64,000 nt of DNA, from positions 248,001 to 312,000 of the forward strand of contig NZ_FZOW01000007.1 in the NCBI RefSeq assembly GCF_900188125.1, read 5' to 3'. Below the pieces are notes generated by a model. That model saw nothing but the letters and a program-made list of their open reading frames with translations, made no database searches and had not been told where the DNA came from. The stretch is from Rhodococcoides kyotonense (GTDB taxonomy: Bacteria > Actinomycetota > Actinomycetes > Mycobacteriales > Mycobacteriaceae). The position numbers and the translations under genes are program-made. This document shows positions 26,717 to 34,659 of the stretch, piece by piece (position 1 is the first letter of the stretch; each line of letters starts with the position of its first letter).

Positions 26717-26752
26717 TATTCACACGGATTCTCGGCATTGGATGTACGTAAT

Positions 26753-26779
26753 TGTTTGAACCTGTTACTTTGTGTTCAC
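26753..26779 (+). promoter_or_regulatory. Three DeoR-type direct repeats upstream of the symporter
   Basis: TGTTTGA (26753), TGTTACT (26763) and TGTTCAC (26773) stand in phase at 10-base spacing on the plus strand, about 50-75 bases before the symporter start. In-phase direct repeats of this kind are typical of DeoR-family operators. Confidence 0.6.
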
Positions 26780-26782
26780 ATC

Positions 26783-26798
26783 GCTCACGACCGTGAGC
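26783..26798. promoter_or_regulatory. Short perfect inverted repeat before the symporter start
   Basis: GCTCACG-AC-CGTGAGC, 7-base arms with a 2-base spacer, lies 28 bases before the GTG start. It may be an additional operator half of the DeoR site array or a site for another regulator (for example a global carbon regulator). Confidence 0.4.
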
Positions 26799-26826
26799 CA
26801 GCTCACTCGATCAGGGAGGTTGACGC

Positions 26827-28533
26827 GTGACGTCGAACCTTGCGGCAGAAGGCGCGCTGTCGTTCAACACGAACGCGCTGGACTACGTGCTCATCGCCGT
26901 ATATTTCGTATTCGTCCTCGGAATCGGATACGTCGCCCGCCGACAACTGTCGACGAGCCTCGACTTCTTCCTCTCCGGCCGTCGGCTACCCGCATGGGTC
27001 ACCGGCATCGCATTCGTGTCCGCGAATCTCGGAGCCGTGGAGATCATGGGCATGTCCGCCAACGGCGCTCAGCTCGGTCTTGCCACGATGCATTACTACT
27101 GGATCGGAGCGATCCCGGCGATGCTGTTCCTCGGCATCGTCATGATGCCGTTCTACTACGGCTCGAAGGTACGCAGCGTTCCCGAGTTCATGCGTAAGCG
27201 GTTCGATTCGAAAGCGCACCTCGTCAACGCCATCAGCTTCGCCGTCGCGCAGATCCTCATCGCGGGCGTCAACCTGTTCCTGCTCGCGACCGTCGTGAAA
27301 GTCCTTCTGGGATGGACGTTGTGGGTGTCGTTGATCGTCGCCGCGGCCATCGTACTGACGTACACCGTGCTCGGTGGGCTGTCGGCAGCCATCTACAACG
27401 AGGTGCTGCAGTTCTTCGTCATCCTCGCTGCGCTCGTTCCTCTGACCGTGATCGGCCTCATCAAGATCGGTGGTTGGTCCGGCCTGAAAGAGAAGGTCGT
27501 TCCGACGGTCACCGACGGAACGGTGACAGCGTCGACGGGAGAACAGCTTTCGTCGTGGCCCGGCCAGGCGCTGAGCGGTTTCGACTCACCGATCCTGTCC
27601 ATCGTCGGCATCGTGTTCGGCCTCGGATTCGTGCTGTCGTTCGGATACTGGACCACCAACTTCGTCGAGGTGCAGCGCGCCATGGCGTCGGACTCGATGT
27701 CTGCTGCCCGACGCGCCCCGATCATCGGCGCGATCCCGAAGATGTTGGTGCCCTTCGTCGTCGTGGTTCCCGGCATGATCGCCGCCGCCGCGATCGGCGA
27801 CATGATCAACCTCAAGGAGACCGGCACCGGCGACATCACCTACAACGACGCCATGCTGCTCATGATGCGTGACATCCTGCCGAACGGCCTTCTCGGCGTT
27901 GCGGTTGCCGGTCTGATGGCAGCGTTCATGGCAGGTATGGCGGCAAACATCTCGGCGTTCAACACCGTTTTCTCGTACGACCTGTGGCAGCAGTACATCG
28001 TCAAGGACCGCGAAGACGGCTACTACATCACCGTCGGACGCGTCGCCACCGTCGTCGCAACGATTCTCGCGATCTTCACCGCGTTGATCGCGTCGGGATA
28101 TTCGAACTTGATGGACTACCTGCAGACGCTGTTCGGGTTCTTCAACGCGCCGCTCTTCGCGACGTTCATCCTCGGTATGTTCTGGAAGAAGATGACGCCC
28201 GCCGCCGGGTGGATCGGTCTGGTGTCGGGCACATCCGCGGCGGTGTTCGTGTTCATTCTCTCCGAGGTAGGCGTCATCAACCTGCCCGGGCAGGGCATGC
28301 CGTTCGTGGCAGCTTCCGCTGCATTCGTCGTCGACATCGTCGTGTCCATCGCGGTCAGCATGGTCACGAAGCCGAAGCCGGCGAAGGAACTTGTCGGCTT
28401 CGTGTACTCGGAGACTCCTCGGGAGATGTTCACCGATCCCGAGGACGCGACGAATCCGTGGTTCAAGCGTCCGGTGCCGTTGGCGAGTTTCGCACTCGGC
28501 CTCGTCGTCGTACTCAACATCGTCTTCCACTGA
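26827..28533 (+). CDS. Sodium:solute symporter family protein, probable galactose uptake
   Basis: 568 aa from GTG 26827 with AGGGAGG upstream. About 13-14 transmembrane helices; the SSS family pattern is clear: YVARRQLSTSLDFFLSGRRLP (helix 1-2), ISFAVAQILIAG, and GLMAAFMAGMAANISAFNTV. It should couple sodium entry to solute uptake. Its divergent layout with deoR-galT-galK and the shared operator-like repeats point to galactose or a related sugar as substrate. A small membrane protein gene follows after 12 bases. Confidence 0.85.
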   Translation: MTSNLAAEGALSFNTNALDYVLIAVYFVFVLGIGYVARRQLSTSLDFFLSGRRLPAWVTGIAFVSANLGAVEIMGMSANGAQLGLATMHYYWIGAIPAMLFLGIVMMPFYYGSKVRSVPEFMRKRFDSKAHLVNAISFAVAQILIAGVNLFLLATVVKVLLGWTLWVSLIVAAAIVLTYTVLGGLSAAIYNEVLQFFVILAALVPLTVIGLIKIGGWSGLKEKVVPTVTDGTVTASTGEQLSSWPGQALSGFDSPILSIVGIVFGLGFVLSFGYWTTNFVEVQRAMASDSMSAARRAPIIGAIPKMLVPFVVVVPGMIAAAAIGDMINLKETGTGDITYNDAMLLMMRDILPNGLLGVAVAGLMAAFMAGMAANISAFNTVFSYDLWQQYIVKDREDGYYITVGRVATVVATILAIFTALIASGYSNLMDYLQTLFGFFNAPLFATFILGMFWKKMTPAAGWIGLVSGTSAAVFVFILSEVGVINLPGQGMPFVAASAAFVVDIVVSIAVSMVTKPKPAKELVGFVYSETPREMFTDPEDATNPWFKRPVPLASFALGLVVVLNIVFH

Positions 28534-28545
28534 TAGGGCACTGAC

Positions 28546-28830
28546 ATGACCACTCCAGACAAGACTCCCGGCCTCGTCGCCCGACTGTTCGACATCCGCT
28601 CGGTCATCGGCGCGCTGCTCGGCATCTACGGCATTCTGCTGACCCTGGCCGGGCTGTTCCCGTCGGTGTTCGGGAACGAAACGCACTCGTCGCCGTCGAA
28701 CAATGTCGTCGACATGAGCGTCGGAACCAGCGCGAACCTGTGGGTCGGGCTCATCATGCTGGCCATCGCCCTGACGTTCGGTGGCTGGGCCATCGCGCGG
28801 CCGGCCGTGGTGGGAGACGCGAAAGAGTAG
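28546..28830 (+). CDS. Small two-helix membrane protein linked to the symporter
   Basis: 94 aa with two predicted transmembrane helices (about 20-40 and 66-86) separated by a polar loop. No named family recognised. It directly follows the symporter gene and probably is a small accessory subunit or simply co-expressed. Confidence 0.7.
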   Translation: MTTPDKTPGLVARLFDIRSVIGALLGIYGILLTLAGLFPSVFGNETHSSPSNNVVDMSVGTSANLWVGLIMLAIALTFGGWAIARPAVVGDAKE

Positions 28831-28889
28831 GCGACTCCGTCGCATGTGCACGGAAATACATACCCCTCTATGTATTTCCGTGCACATGC
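28831..28889. repeat. Intergenic palindromic element, copy 2
   Basis: Starts with the hairpin GCGAC-TCC-GTCGC (28831-28843), overlapping a perfect 21-base-arm palindrome at 28842-28889 (arms begin GCATGTGCACGGAAATACATA, loop of 6). It fills the gap between two convergent genes and ends 3 bases before the stop codon of the DUF4352 gene, so it may end transcription in both directions. Confidence 0.85.
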
Positions 28890-28892
28890 TGT

Positions 28893-29462
28893 TTACAGCT
28901 TTACCGTCGCACCTCCCGAGAAGAGGGAATCGTGCAGTTCGATTTCCGCAGGAACCGTCCCGGCGGGGACGTCGAACACGATGGTCGCCTCGATCGAGTT
29001 GCCCGGGTTGATCTGCTCGAACGCGATTCCCTGATCCAGCACGATCGTCGCCATGTCGTCGACGGAGAACTGGCGTCCTTGCCCGTCGAGCAGCTTCTGC
29101 GCCGACGTCGCAAAGCTCTGCGCCTGATCGCCGATGTTGCGGACCGACATCGTCACGAGGACGTACTCACCTTGCGCGGTCTCGGTCAAGAAGTCCTGCC
29201 CGACGCTGGGAACGCCCGGTTGCGCACCGGTGACGACGAACTCGAACTTGCCGTCTCGAACCGGAGTACCGAGCCCCGCAGCGGATTCACTCTCGGTGGC
29301 CGCGGTGCTGCCGGTGTCGCTGGCCGGGGTGCTGCTGCCACCACCACTGTTGACTGCGGCAACCACGATGACGAGCAGAATCAACGCCAGAATTCCCGTC
29401 AGGAACTTGTGGCGGAAGAACCAATTGCGCTTCTCGGTGAGGACGGGCTGAGGTGTTGTCAT
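28893..29462 (-). CDS. Membrane-anchored DUF4352 protein
   Basis: 189 aa from ATG 29462. One transmembrane helix (about 20-40, FLTGILALILLVIVVAAV) is followed by a Ser/Thr-rich linker and a C-terminal DUF4352 immunoglobulin-like beta domain (about 70-189, with EYVLVTMSVRNIGDQAQSF and FDVPAGTVPAEIELHDS). Proteins of this type are extracytoplasmic, with no assigned reaction. It is divergent from the two-component pair. Confidence 0.82.
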   Translation of the reverse strand: MTTPQPVLTEKRNWFFRHKFLTGILALILLVIVVAAVNSGGGSSTPASDTGSTAATESESAAGLGTPVRDGKFEFVVTGAQPGVPSVGQDFLTETAQGEYVLVTMSVRNIGDQAQSFATSAQKLLDGQGRQFSVDDMATIVLDQGIAFEQINPGNSIEATIVFDVPAGTVPAEIELHDSLFSGGATVKL

Positions 29463-29657
29463 GAGGAAATCCCTTCGTTCGTTTCCGATGGGACAACAAC
29501 ACCGCAGCGAGCACGTCCGGCACTTCGGCAAATCGGACGAACCGCCTCATCCTTTCGGTCGGTCGACGGACCGGTCGGCGGATGCCGGACTGTCGGTGAC
29601 GAACCGTATGGTTTCCGTCCATGAGTACGAACCACGCCGCCCAGGTGGCGTCGCCGC

Positions 29658-30824
29658 GTGTGGACCACGGCTGCGGTCACTCTGAGTGTGTTCTGCTCCT
29701 TGATGACGCTCGGGCTCGCCTCGACGTCGGACAACGCCCCGGTGTGGAACTACGGATTCGGTCTGTTGCTGAATCTGATTGCCGGCTTTGCGTTGATCTG
29801 GCGTCACGAGAAGCCCTTTCTCGTGCTCGGTCTCGCGGTGGCCGGGCCCCTGTTTCTCGAGACCGACGCGACGGCCGCGCTCATCGCGCTGTTCGCCGTC
29901 GCTCGTTTCGCGACCGGCCGCGTCCTCGGTGTCTCGACTGCCCTCGTCTTCGCCGCGTGCGGAGTGTCCCTGACGTACGACGCATTCCGACGACGCGATT
30001 ATTCGGTGCTGACGATGGGCGTCAAGGTGGCCAAGGACGGCCCGATCCCCGACTGGAACGTCCCGCTGTGGATCGCGTGGCTCGTCGCGGCATTTCTCGT
30101 CGCGGCCGTCACCGGCTTAGCCATCCTGCGCCGCACCCAGTCCGACCTCGACGCGGCCGTACACACCCGCGACCGGTACGCCAAGCAGTCCGACGCGTTG
30201 CGCGAAGAGGCGATTCTCGTCGCCGAGCGCACCCGAATCGCTCGCGACATGCACGACACATTGGCTGCCAGCCTCAGCCGAATCTCGTTGTTCGCGGGCG
30301 GTTTACAGGTCAACAGTACCGAGGGGCCCGAGAAGGTCGCCAACAGTGCGTCGCTGATTCGGCAAACCGCGCACGACGCGCTCGACGACCTCAAGCGCAT
30401 CATCGGCGTGCTGCGCGGAACCGGCGACTACGCCGGAGGACGACGCAGCATCGAGGGGGTGTCGGATCTCGTGCACAGCGCGCGCGAGGCGGGGACTCAC
30501 GTCACCTATCTGCTCGACATGTCGCCGGGTGAGCTGGGCGCGTCGACGAGCCAGGTCGCGTTTCGCGTCGTGCAGGAAGCGCTGACCAACGCACAGAAGC
30601 ATGCGCAGGGGGCACCGATCCACGTCGGCCTACACGGCAACAGCGATGTCGGCCTCCGGATCGTGGTGCGCAATCACCTCACCGGCGCACCGGCGTTCGC
30701 GTACGGTTCCGGCACAGGCCTGACGGGACTCAGCGAGCAGGTCCGTCAGATCGGCGGCACCTTCGACGCCCAAGTAGTTCCCGGCGAATACCTCGTGCAG
30801 GCGTGGCTCCCCTGGCATACGTGA
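29658..30824 (+). CDS. NarL-type sensor histidine kinase
   Basis: 388 aa from GTG 29658 (the only sensible start in frame). Five or so transmembrane helices cover residues 1-155. A HisKA_3 dimerisation segment follows with the phospho-acceptor His199 in ARDMHDTLAASLSRIS, then a HATPase_c domain with FRVVQEALTNAQKH (N box) and GTGLTGLSEQVRQIGG (G box). It should phosphorylate the response regulator encoded 36 bases downstream. There is no recognisable extracellular sensor domain, so the signal may be in the membrane. Confidence 0.9.
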   Translation: MWTTAAVTLSVFCSLMTLGLASTSDNAPVWNYGFGLLLNLIAGFALIWRHEKPFLVLGLAVAGPLFLETDATAALIALFAVARFATGRVLGVSTALVFAACGVSLTYDAFRRRDYSVLTMGVKVAKDGPIPDWNVPLWIAWLVAAFLVAAVTGLAILRRTQSDLDAAVHTRDRYAKQSDALREEAILVAERTRIARDMHDTLAASLSRISLFAGGLQVNSTEGPEKVANSASLIRQTAHDALDDLKRIIGVLRGTGDYAGGRRSIEGVSDLVHSAREAGTHVTYLLDMSPGELGASTSQVAFRVVQEALTNAQKHAQGAPIHVGLHGNSDVGLRIVVRNHLTGAPAFAYGSGTGLTGLSEQVRQIGGTFDAQVVPGEYLVQAWLPWHT

Positions 30825-30860
30825 ATCGATGTCGGTGCGGCGTCGTAAGCTTCGCTCACC

Positions 30861-31514
30861 ATGACAACACCGGGCATCATCACCGTTCTGGTCGTCGACG
30901 ACGACCGTTTCGTCCGACGCGGTGTCGCTGATATCTTCGCCGCCACCACCGACATCCGCGTCGTCGCCGATGTCGACGACGGCGACCAGGTGCTGCAGGC
31001 CGTCAGCAGATTCCGTCCCCACGTGGTGTTGATGGATCTGAAGATGAAGCGTGTCGGTGGGCTCGAGGCCACCACCGAACTGATGAAGACACCGCATCCG
31101 CCTCGCGTGATCGCGATGACGGCTCTCGACGTCGACGACCTGGTCGTTCGAGCAGTCACTGCAGGCGCGCACAGCTTCGTCAGCAAGGACGAGGCGCCCG
31201 AGACGTTTCATCTGTCGGTGCGCGCGGTCGCGGCAGGTAACACGTTGTTCAGCGAGGACGCGCTGCGCCGGATCGTCGCGTCGCAGAATCCGCCGGCACG
31301 GCCAGTGTCCCCGGCGTTGAACTCACTGACCGACCGCGAGCGAGAAGTGCTGCGCATCATGGCATCCGGCGCGACCACGGCCACCATCTCGAAGGAAATG
31401 TTCCTCAGCGAGACGACCGTCAAGACCCATATCTCGGGGATCTTCACCAAGCTGGGCGTCAACAATCGAGTCGAGGCCGCGCTCAGCGCTTTTCGCGCCG
31501 GTTGGGTGACGTAG
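30861..31514 (+). CDS. NarL/FixJ family response regulator
   Basis: 217 aa. The receiver domain (about 5-125) has acidic pocket VVDDD and phospho-acceptor Asp59 in VVLMDLKM, with the GGLEATTEL switch segment. A LuxR-type helix-turn-helix covers about 155-211 (LTDREREVLRIMASGATTAT and TTVKTHISGIFTKL). It is the partner of the kinase just upstream. Targets are unknown. Confidence 0.92.
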   Translation: MTTPGIITVLVVDDDRFVRRGVADIFAATTDIRVVADVDDGDQVLQAVSRFRPHVVLMDLKMKRVGGLEATTELMKTPHPPRVIAMTALDVDDLVVRAVTAGAHSFVSKDEAPETFHLSVRAVAAGNTLFSEDALRRIVASQNPPARPVSPALNSLTDREREVLRIMASGATTATISKEMFLSETTVKTHISGIFTKLGVNNRVEAALSAFRAGWVT

Positions 31515-31581
31515 GCGACTTCGTCGCATGTGCACGAGAATACATAGCGGGTTATGTATTTTCGTGCACATGCGCGAAGCG
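31515..31581. repeat. Intergenic palindromic element, copy 3
   Basis: Left hairpin GCGAC-TTC-GTCGC (31515-31527), central palindrome 31525-31574 with 22-base arms (one mismatch) and a 6-base loop, then a right GAA-loop hairpin (GCGCGAAGCGC). This is the most complete copy. The right arm includes the ATG at 31570 that starts the next gene. Confidence 0.85.
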
Positions 31582-32184
31582 CCCGTCTGGTACGTCTCCT
31601 ACGGATCCAACCTGCTCGCCGAGCGGTTCGCGACGTACCTGACCGGGTCACCCGCGACCGGCGAATTCGGGTTTCACCCGCCTGCCCCGTCGCCGACGCC
31701 ACCCGCCCAGGACCGGTGGATGTGGATCGATCACGCCCTCTACTTCGCCGGGGTCTCCCAGAGGTGGACGGGGTCGGGCGCGTTCGTCTCCACCCAATCC
31801 GGGAGCGATCCGTCCGTCGCGCACGGATATCTGATCGAGCACGGCCAACTCGCGCACCTGCTGGCCGTCGAGAACGTCGTCGACGACATCGTTGCCCCCG
31901 ATCCGACCTCGATCGACGTCGGTGGATACGCGCACCTCGACATCGACCGACGCGGCGAGGCTTTCCGCGGCAAGTACGACGCCGTCCTCCGGCTCCCGGA
32001 CATCGACGGCATTCCGGCCGTGACCGTCACGAGCTCGATCGTGCGCGAGCACGGCACCCCCTCCGCGCGGTACGTGGCGACCATCCGGAGAGGCCTCGAG
32101 TCGTCCCCGCTCGAGCTGGACGTCGACGCATACCTGTCGCGAGCGATCCGGACAAATGCCGCGGGCTCGGACCAGCGGGTTTGA
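31570..32184 (+). CDS. Gamma-glutamylcyclotransferase-like protein
   Basis: 204 aa. The N-terminal WYVSYGSNL is the substrate-loop signature of the GGCT/BtrG-like fold; related actinobacterial proteins are sometimes mislabelled histone deacetylase. A Glu further in (VENVVDDIV region) could be the acid/base, but I cannot fix it. The start ATG lies inside the right arm of repeat copy 3, and no Shine-Dalgarno is visible, so the repeat supplies the start. It precedes the peptide/oxygenase operon by 80 bases and may or may not belong to it. Confidence 0.72.
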   Translation: MREAPVWYVSYGSNLLAERFATYLTGSPATGEFGFHPPAPSPTPPAQDRWMWIDHALYFAGVSQRWTGSGAFVSTQSGSDPSVAHGYLIEHGQLAHLLAVENVVDDIVAPDPTSIDVGGYAHLDIDRRGEAFRGKYDAVLRLPDIDGIPAVTVTSSIVREHGTPSARYVATIRRGLESSPLELDVDAYLSRAIRTNAAGSDQRV

Positions 32185-32264
32185 AAGGTCGACGGACTGT
32201 CAATCCTCGACCCGAGCGCGGCAGCCCCGCTGCTCGACACAACACGTCGACCGAAAGGCATTCG

Positions 32265-32519
32265 ATGAGCATCAACGACGACGACATCACCACCAGCGGT
32301 TCGGGCGGCGAAGGACCTGCCGACGGCGGTTCCAACCCCAACGGACACGACGGCGGAGCCGACGGCACCGCGGGACCGGGTGAAGGCCCAGCCGACGGCG
32401 GCTCGAACCCCAACGGACACGACGGCGGAGCCGACGGCACCGCAGGACCGGGCGAAGGCCCAGCCGACGGCGGTTCCAACCCCAGTGGCCACGACGGCGG
32501 TGCGGACGGCACGGCTTGA
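32265..32519 (+). CDS. Small three-repeat Gly/Asp-rich peptide, candidate modified-peptide precursor
   Basis: 84 aa from ATG 32265 (GAAAGG 7 bases upstream). Fourteen leader-like residues (MSINDDDITTSGSG) are followed by three copies of a 24-residue unit beginning GEGPADGGSNP; copies 1 and 2 read NGHDGGADGTAGP and copy 3 reads SGHDGGADGTA and stops. Each unit has exactly one His and no Cys, Lys, Arg or aromatic residue. The stop overlaps the TTG start of the JmjC oxygenase (TTGA), so the two are translated together. I do not recognise a named peptide family. Most likely the units are substrate cores for the oxygenase; this is inference. Confidence 0.75.
   Translation: MSINDDDITTSGSGGEGPADGGSNPNGHDGGADGTAGPGEGPADGGSNPNGHDGGADGTAGPGEGPADGGSNPSGHDGGADGTA
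32307..32516 (+). repeat. Three 72-base tandem repeats inside the peptide gene
   Basis: Units at 32307-32378, 32379-32450 and 32451-32516 (the last lacks the final two codons). Units 1 and 2 code for identical peptides with only a few silent changes, so the array is recent or kept under strong selection. Confidence 0.9.
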
Positions 32520-33775
32520 GCCAGACAGCTGACGACCAGCGCGGATCGGGAAACCGGTCCGCGCTCGGTCGTCTGATCTCCGTCGACGAACGCACCTTCG
32601 CCGACGACTACTGGGGGCGCAAGCCGCTCCTGTCGCGTGCGTCCGAACTACAGGAATCGTTCGACGACCTGATGACTCCCGCCGCGGTCGACGAGCTGAT
32701 TTCGCACCGCGGAGTACGCACGCCGTTCGCTCGGATGGCGAAGGACGGCTCGCTTCTCGACAAGTCTCAATTCACCGCGTCGGGCGGCTTCGGCGCCGAG
32801 ATGACGGACCAGCTGGACTCCGCCGCGATCCTGTCCGCCTTCGCGGACGGGCACACACTCGTACTTCAGGGCCTCCATCGTCTGTGGCCACCGCTGATCG
32901 ACTTCGTACGAGATCTGGTCGACGACATCGGGCATCCCAGCCAGGTCAACTCGTACATCACGCCTGCGTCGTCGAAGGGGTTCTCACCTCACTACGACGT
33001 GCACGACGTGTTCGTACTGCAGATCAGCGGCGAGAAGCGCTGGATTCTGCACCCGCCCGTGCACACACATCCGCTGTCGAATCAACCGTGGTCCGACCGC
33101 AAGAATGCGGTCGAGGAACGCGCGATCGAAGCCCCACACCTCGACACCGTGCTCCAGCCCGGCGACGCCCTCTACCTCCCACGCGGATGGATACACTCCG
33201 CGGAAGCATTGGGCGACACGACGATTCACCTCACCATCGGAGTCTCGTCGTTCACTCGCTACGACGTCGCGCACAATCTCCTCGGAGTGCTGCAGGAGGA
33301 TGCCGAACTTCGCGAGCCGTTGCCCGCCGGCATAGACCTGACCGACGCGGACGCGGTGCTCCCCTACGTCGACCGCGTAGTCGACGACGTCGCGAACCTG
33401 CTGCAGCAGTTGAAGAACGACGAGCCTGCCCGACGACGCATCGCCGAACGCCTCGGCCGGCGTTTCGCCGATATCACCAGGCCCGAGCCCGTCGGCCCAC
33501 TACGCACGGTGTCGTTCATGAACGCGCTCGACGAAGACAGCGCGGTGGTATGGCGACAGGGCCTGACCGCGTCGATCTCCAGGAGCGAGAACAAGATTCA
33601 CCTCGGATTGCGTGACAAGACGGTATCCCTCCCCGACGAATGCGCCGACGCGATCGCGCAGCTGCAGTCCGGAAAGCCCTGTCGCGTAAGCGAGCTCGTC
33701 GGACTCGATTCGAACAGCGCCATCGTGGTCGCCCGACGCCTCCTCCGGGAAGGCGTGTTGGTACCGGCACCATGA
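32516..33775 (+). CDS. JmjC/cupin 2-oxoglutarate oxygenase, ROXA/NO66-like
   Basis: 419 aa from TTG 32516. The Fe(II) triad is visible: His159 and Asp161 in SPHYDVHDVF, and His227 in LPRGWIHSAE; Lys174 in GEKRW follows the usual JmjC layout. Family members are dioxygenases that hydroxylate ribosomal proteins (YcfD on L16 Arg, NO66 and MINA53 on His). The C-terminal part has the winged-helix-like CRVSELVGLDSNSAIVVARRL seen in that group. The start overlaps the repeat peptide gene and the stop overlaps the Fe-S protein gene (ATGA), so its substrate is probably the peptide rather than the ribosome. Confidence 0.85.
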   Translation: MSQTADDQRGSGNRSALGRLISVDERTFADDYWGRKPLLSRASELQESFDDLMTPAAVDELISHRGVRTPFARMAKDGSLLDKSQFTASGGFGAEMTDQLDSAAILSAFADGHTLVLQGLHRLWPPLIDFVRDLVDDIGHPSQVNSYITPASSKGFSPHYDVHDVFVLQISGEKRWILHPPVHTHPLSNQPWSDRKNAVEERAIEAPHLDTVLQPGDALYLPRGWIHSAEALGDTTIHLTIGVSSFTRYDVAHNLLGVLQEDAELREPLPAGIDLTDADAVLPYVDRVVDDVANLLQQLKNDEPARRRIAERLGRRFADITRPEPVGPLRTVSFMNALDEDSAVVWRQGLTASISRSENKIHLGLRDKTVSLPDECADAIAQLQSGKPCRVSELVGLDSNSAIVVARRLLREGVLVPAP

Positions 33776-34659
33776 CGTGCAGTGACGCCGCCCGCACACG
33801 CGGCGACGCACTGCACGGCACCGGGTCCGCCGGGCAGCGATGGTTTCTGCTGGAAATCGATGGCGCGTGGGGTCATTCGGCTTTCCTGAACTCGTCGAAA
33901 GTCCTCGACCCGAACCTCGGCCTCCGCATCGCGCGGCACGTCGAGGCTTCAGGCATGCGCACGTTGGCAATTCGCCGCCCCGGCCGTCGGCGCGGTGAAG
34001 GCCGATGGCGATGGGCCGTCGTCGACTCTCGCATCGGATCCGAAAGCATCAGATGGGGTGAGGTCGAGCACCCCGAGGAAATCCTGACGCTCGATATCGA
34101 CGGTGATGTCGGGACGGCGTCGACCGAACCGATCGTCGCCGTCTGCACTCATGGTCGCCACGACCAGTGCTGCGCGGTACGTGGGCGTCGCGTGCTCCCC
34201 TCGCTTCTGGAACGCCACGAGAGCATCACCTGGGAGTGCTCGCATCTCGGCGGCGATCGATTTGCCGGAACGATGATCGTGTTCCCAGAGGGCCTCTACT
34301 ACGGAAACGTCGACGACGCGGATGCCGAGAGGATCGTCGACCTGCACAGCGAAGGACGCGTGAACCCGCGATTCCTCCGCGGGCGCAGTTCACTGACCGC
34401 CGCCACGCAAGTTGCTCAACACCATGCGCGAGAAGCGCTGCAGGACAATCGGATAGACACTCTGCATCCCTTGTCCGAAGTGCAGAACGGGAGCAGGTGG
34501 ACGGTGACACTCGATCACGACGGGCACAGTGTCGAAGTCGGGCTCGAGCAGGGCCTGTCCGATCCCATCACGTCGACGTGTTCTGCCACGCGGGCCGGAC
34601 CAGTTCGGACATTCGAGTTGATCTCCGTTTCAGAGCTACGAGTACCGTCAGCCGAGTGA
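33772..34659 (+). CDS. Sucrase/ferredoxin-like Fe-S protein
   Basis: 295 aa from ATG 33772. The family's Cys/His pattern is present: VCTHGRHDQCCAVRGR (Cys125, His127, Cys133, Cys134) and WECSHLGGDRFAGTMIVFP (Cys156, His158), typical of the thioredoxin-fold [2Fe-2S] sucrase/ferredoxin-like proteins. These may serve as electron carriers. The gene overlaps both neighbours by 4 bases, so it is likely to work with the oxygenase, for instance by keeping its iron reduced; this is inference. Confidence 0.85.
   Translation: MTCSDAARTRGDALHGTGSAGQRWFLLEIDGAWGHSAFLNSSKVLDPNLGLRIARHVEASGMRTLAIRRPGRRRGEGRWRWAVVDSRIGSESIRWGEVEHPEEILTLDIDGDVGTASTEPIVAVCTHGRHDQCCAVRGRRVLPSLLERHESITWECSHLGGDRFAGTMIVFPEGLYYGNVDDADAERIVDLHSEGRVNPRFLRGRSSLTAATQVAQHHAREALQDNRIDTLHPLSEVQNGSRWTVTLDHDGHSVEVGLEQGLSDPITSTCSATRAGPVRTFELISVSELRVPSAE

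Noticed and set aside
31570..32184. Histone deacetylase
   Set aside because: This label is common for relatives but the sequence has the WYVSYGSNL loop of the gamma-glutamylcyclotransferase fold and no deacetylase His/Asp pattern.
32307..32516. 72-base repeats that could look like a CRISPR or satellite array
   Set aside because: They keep one reading frame, have no spacers and code for identical peptide units.
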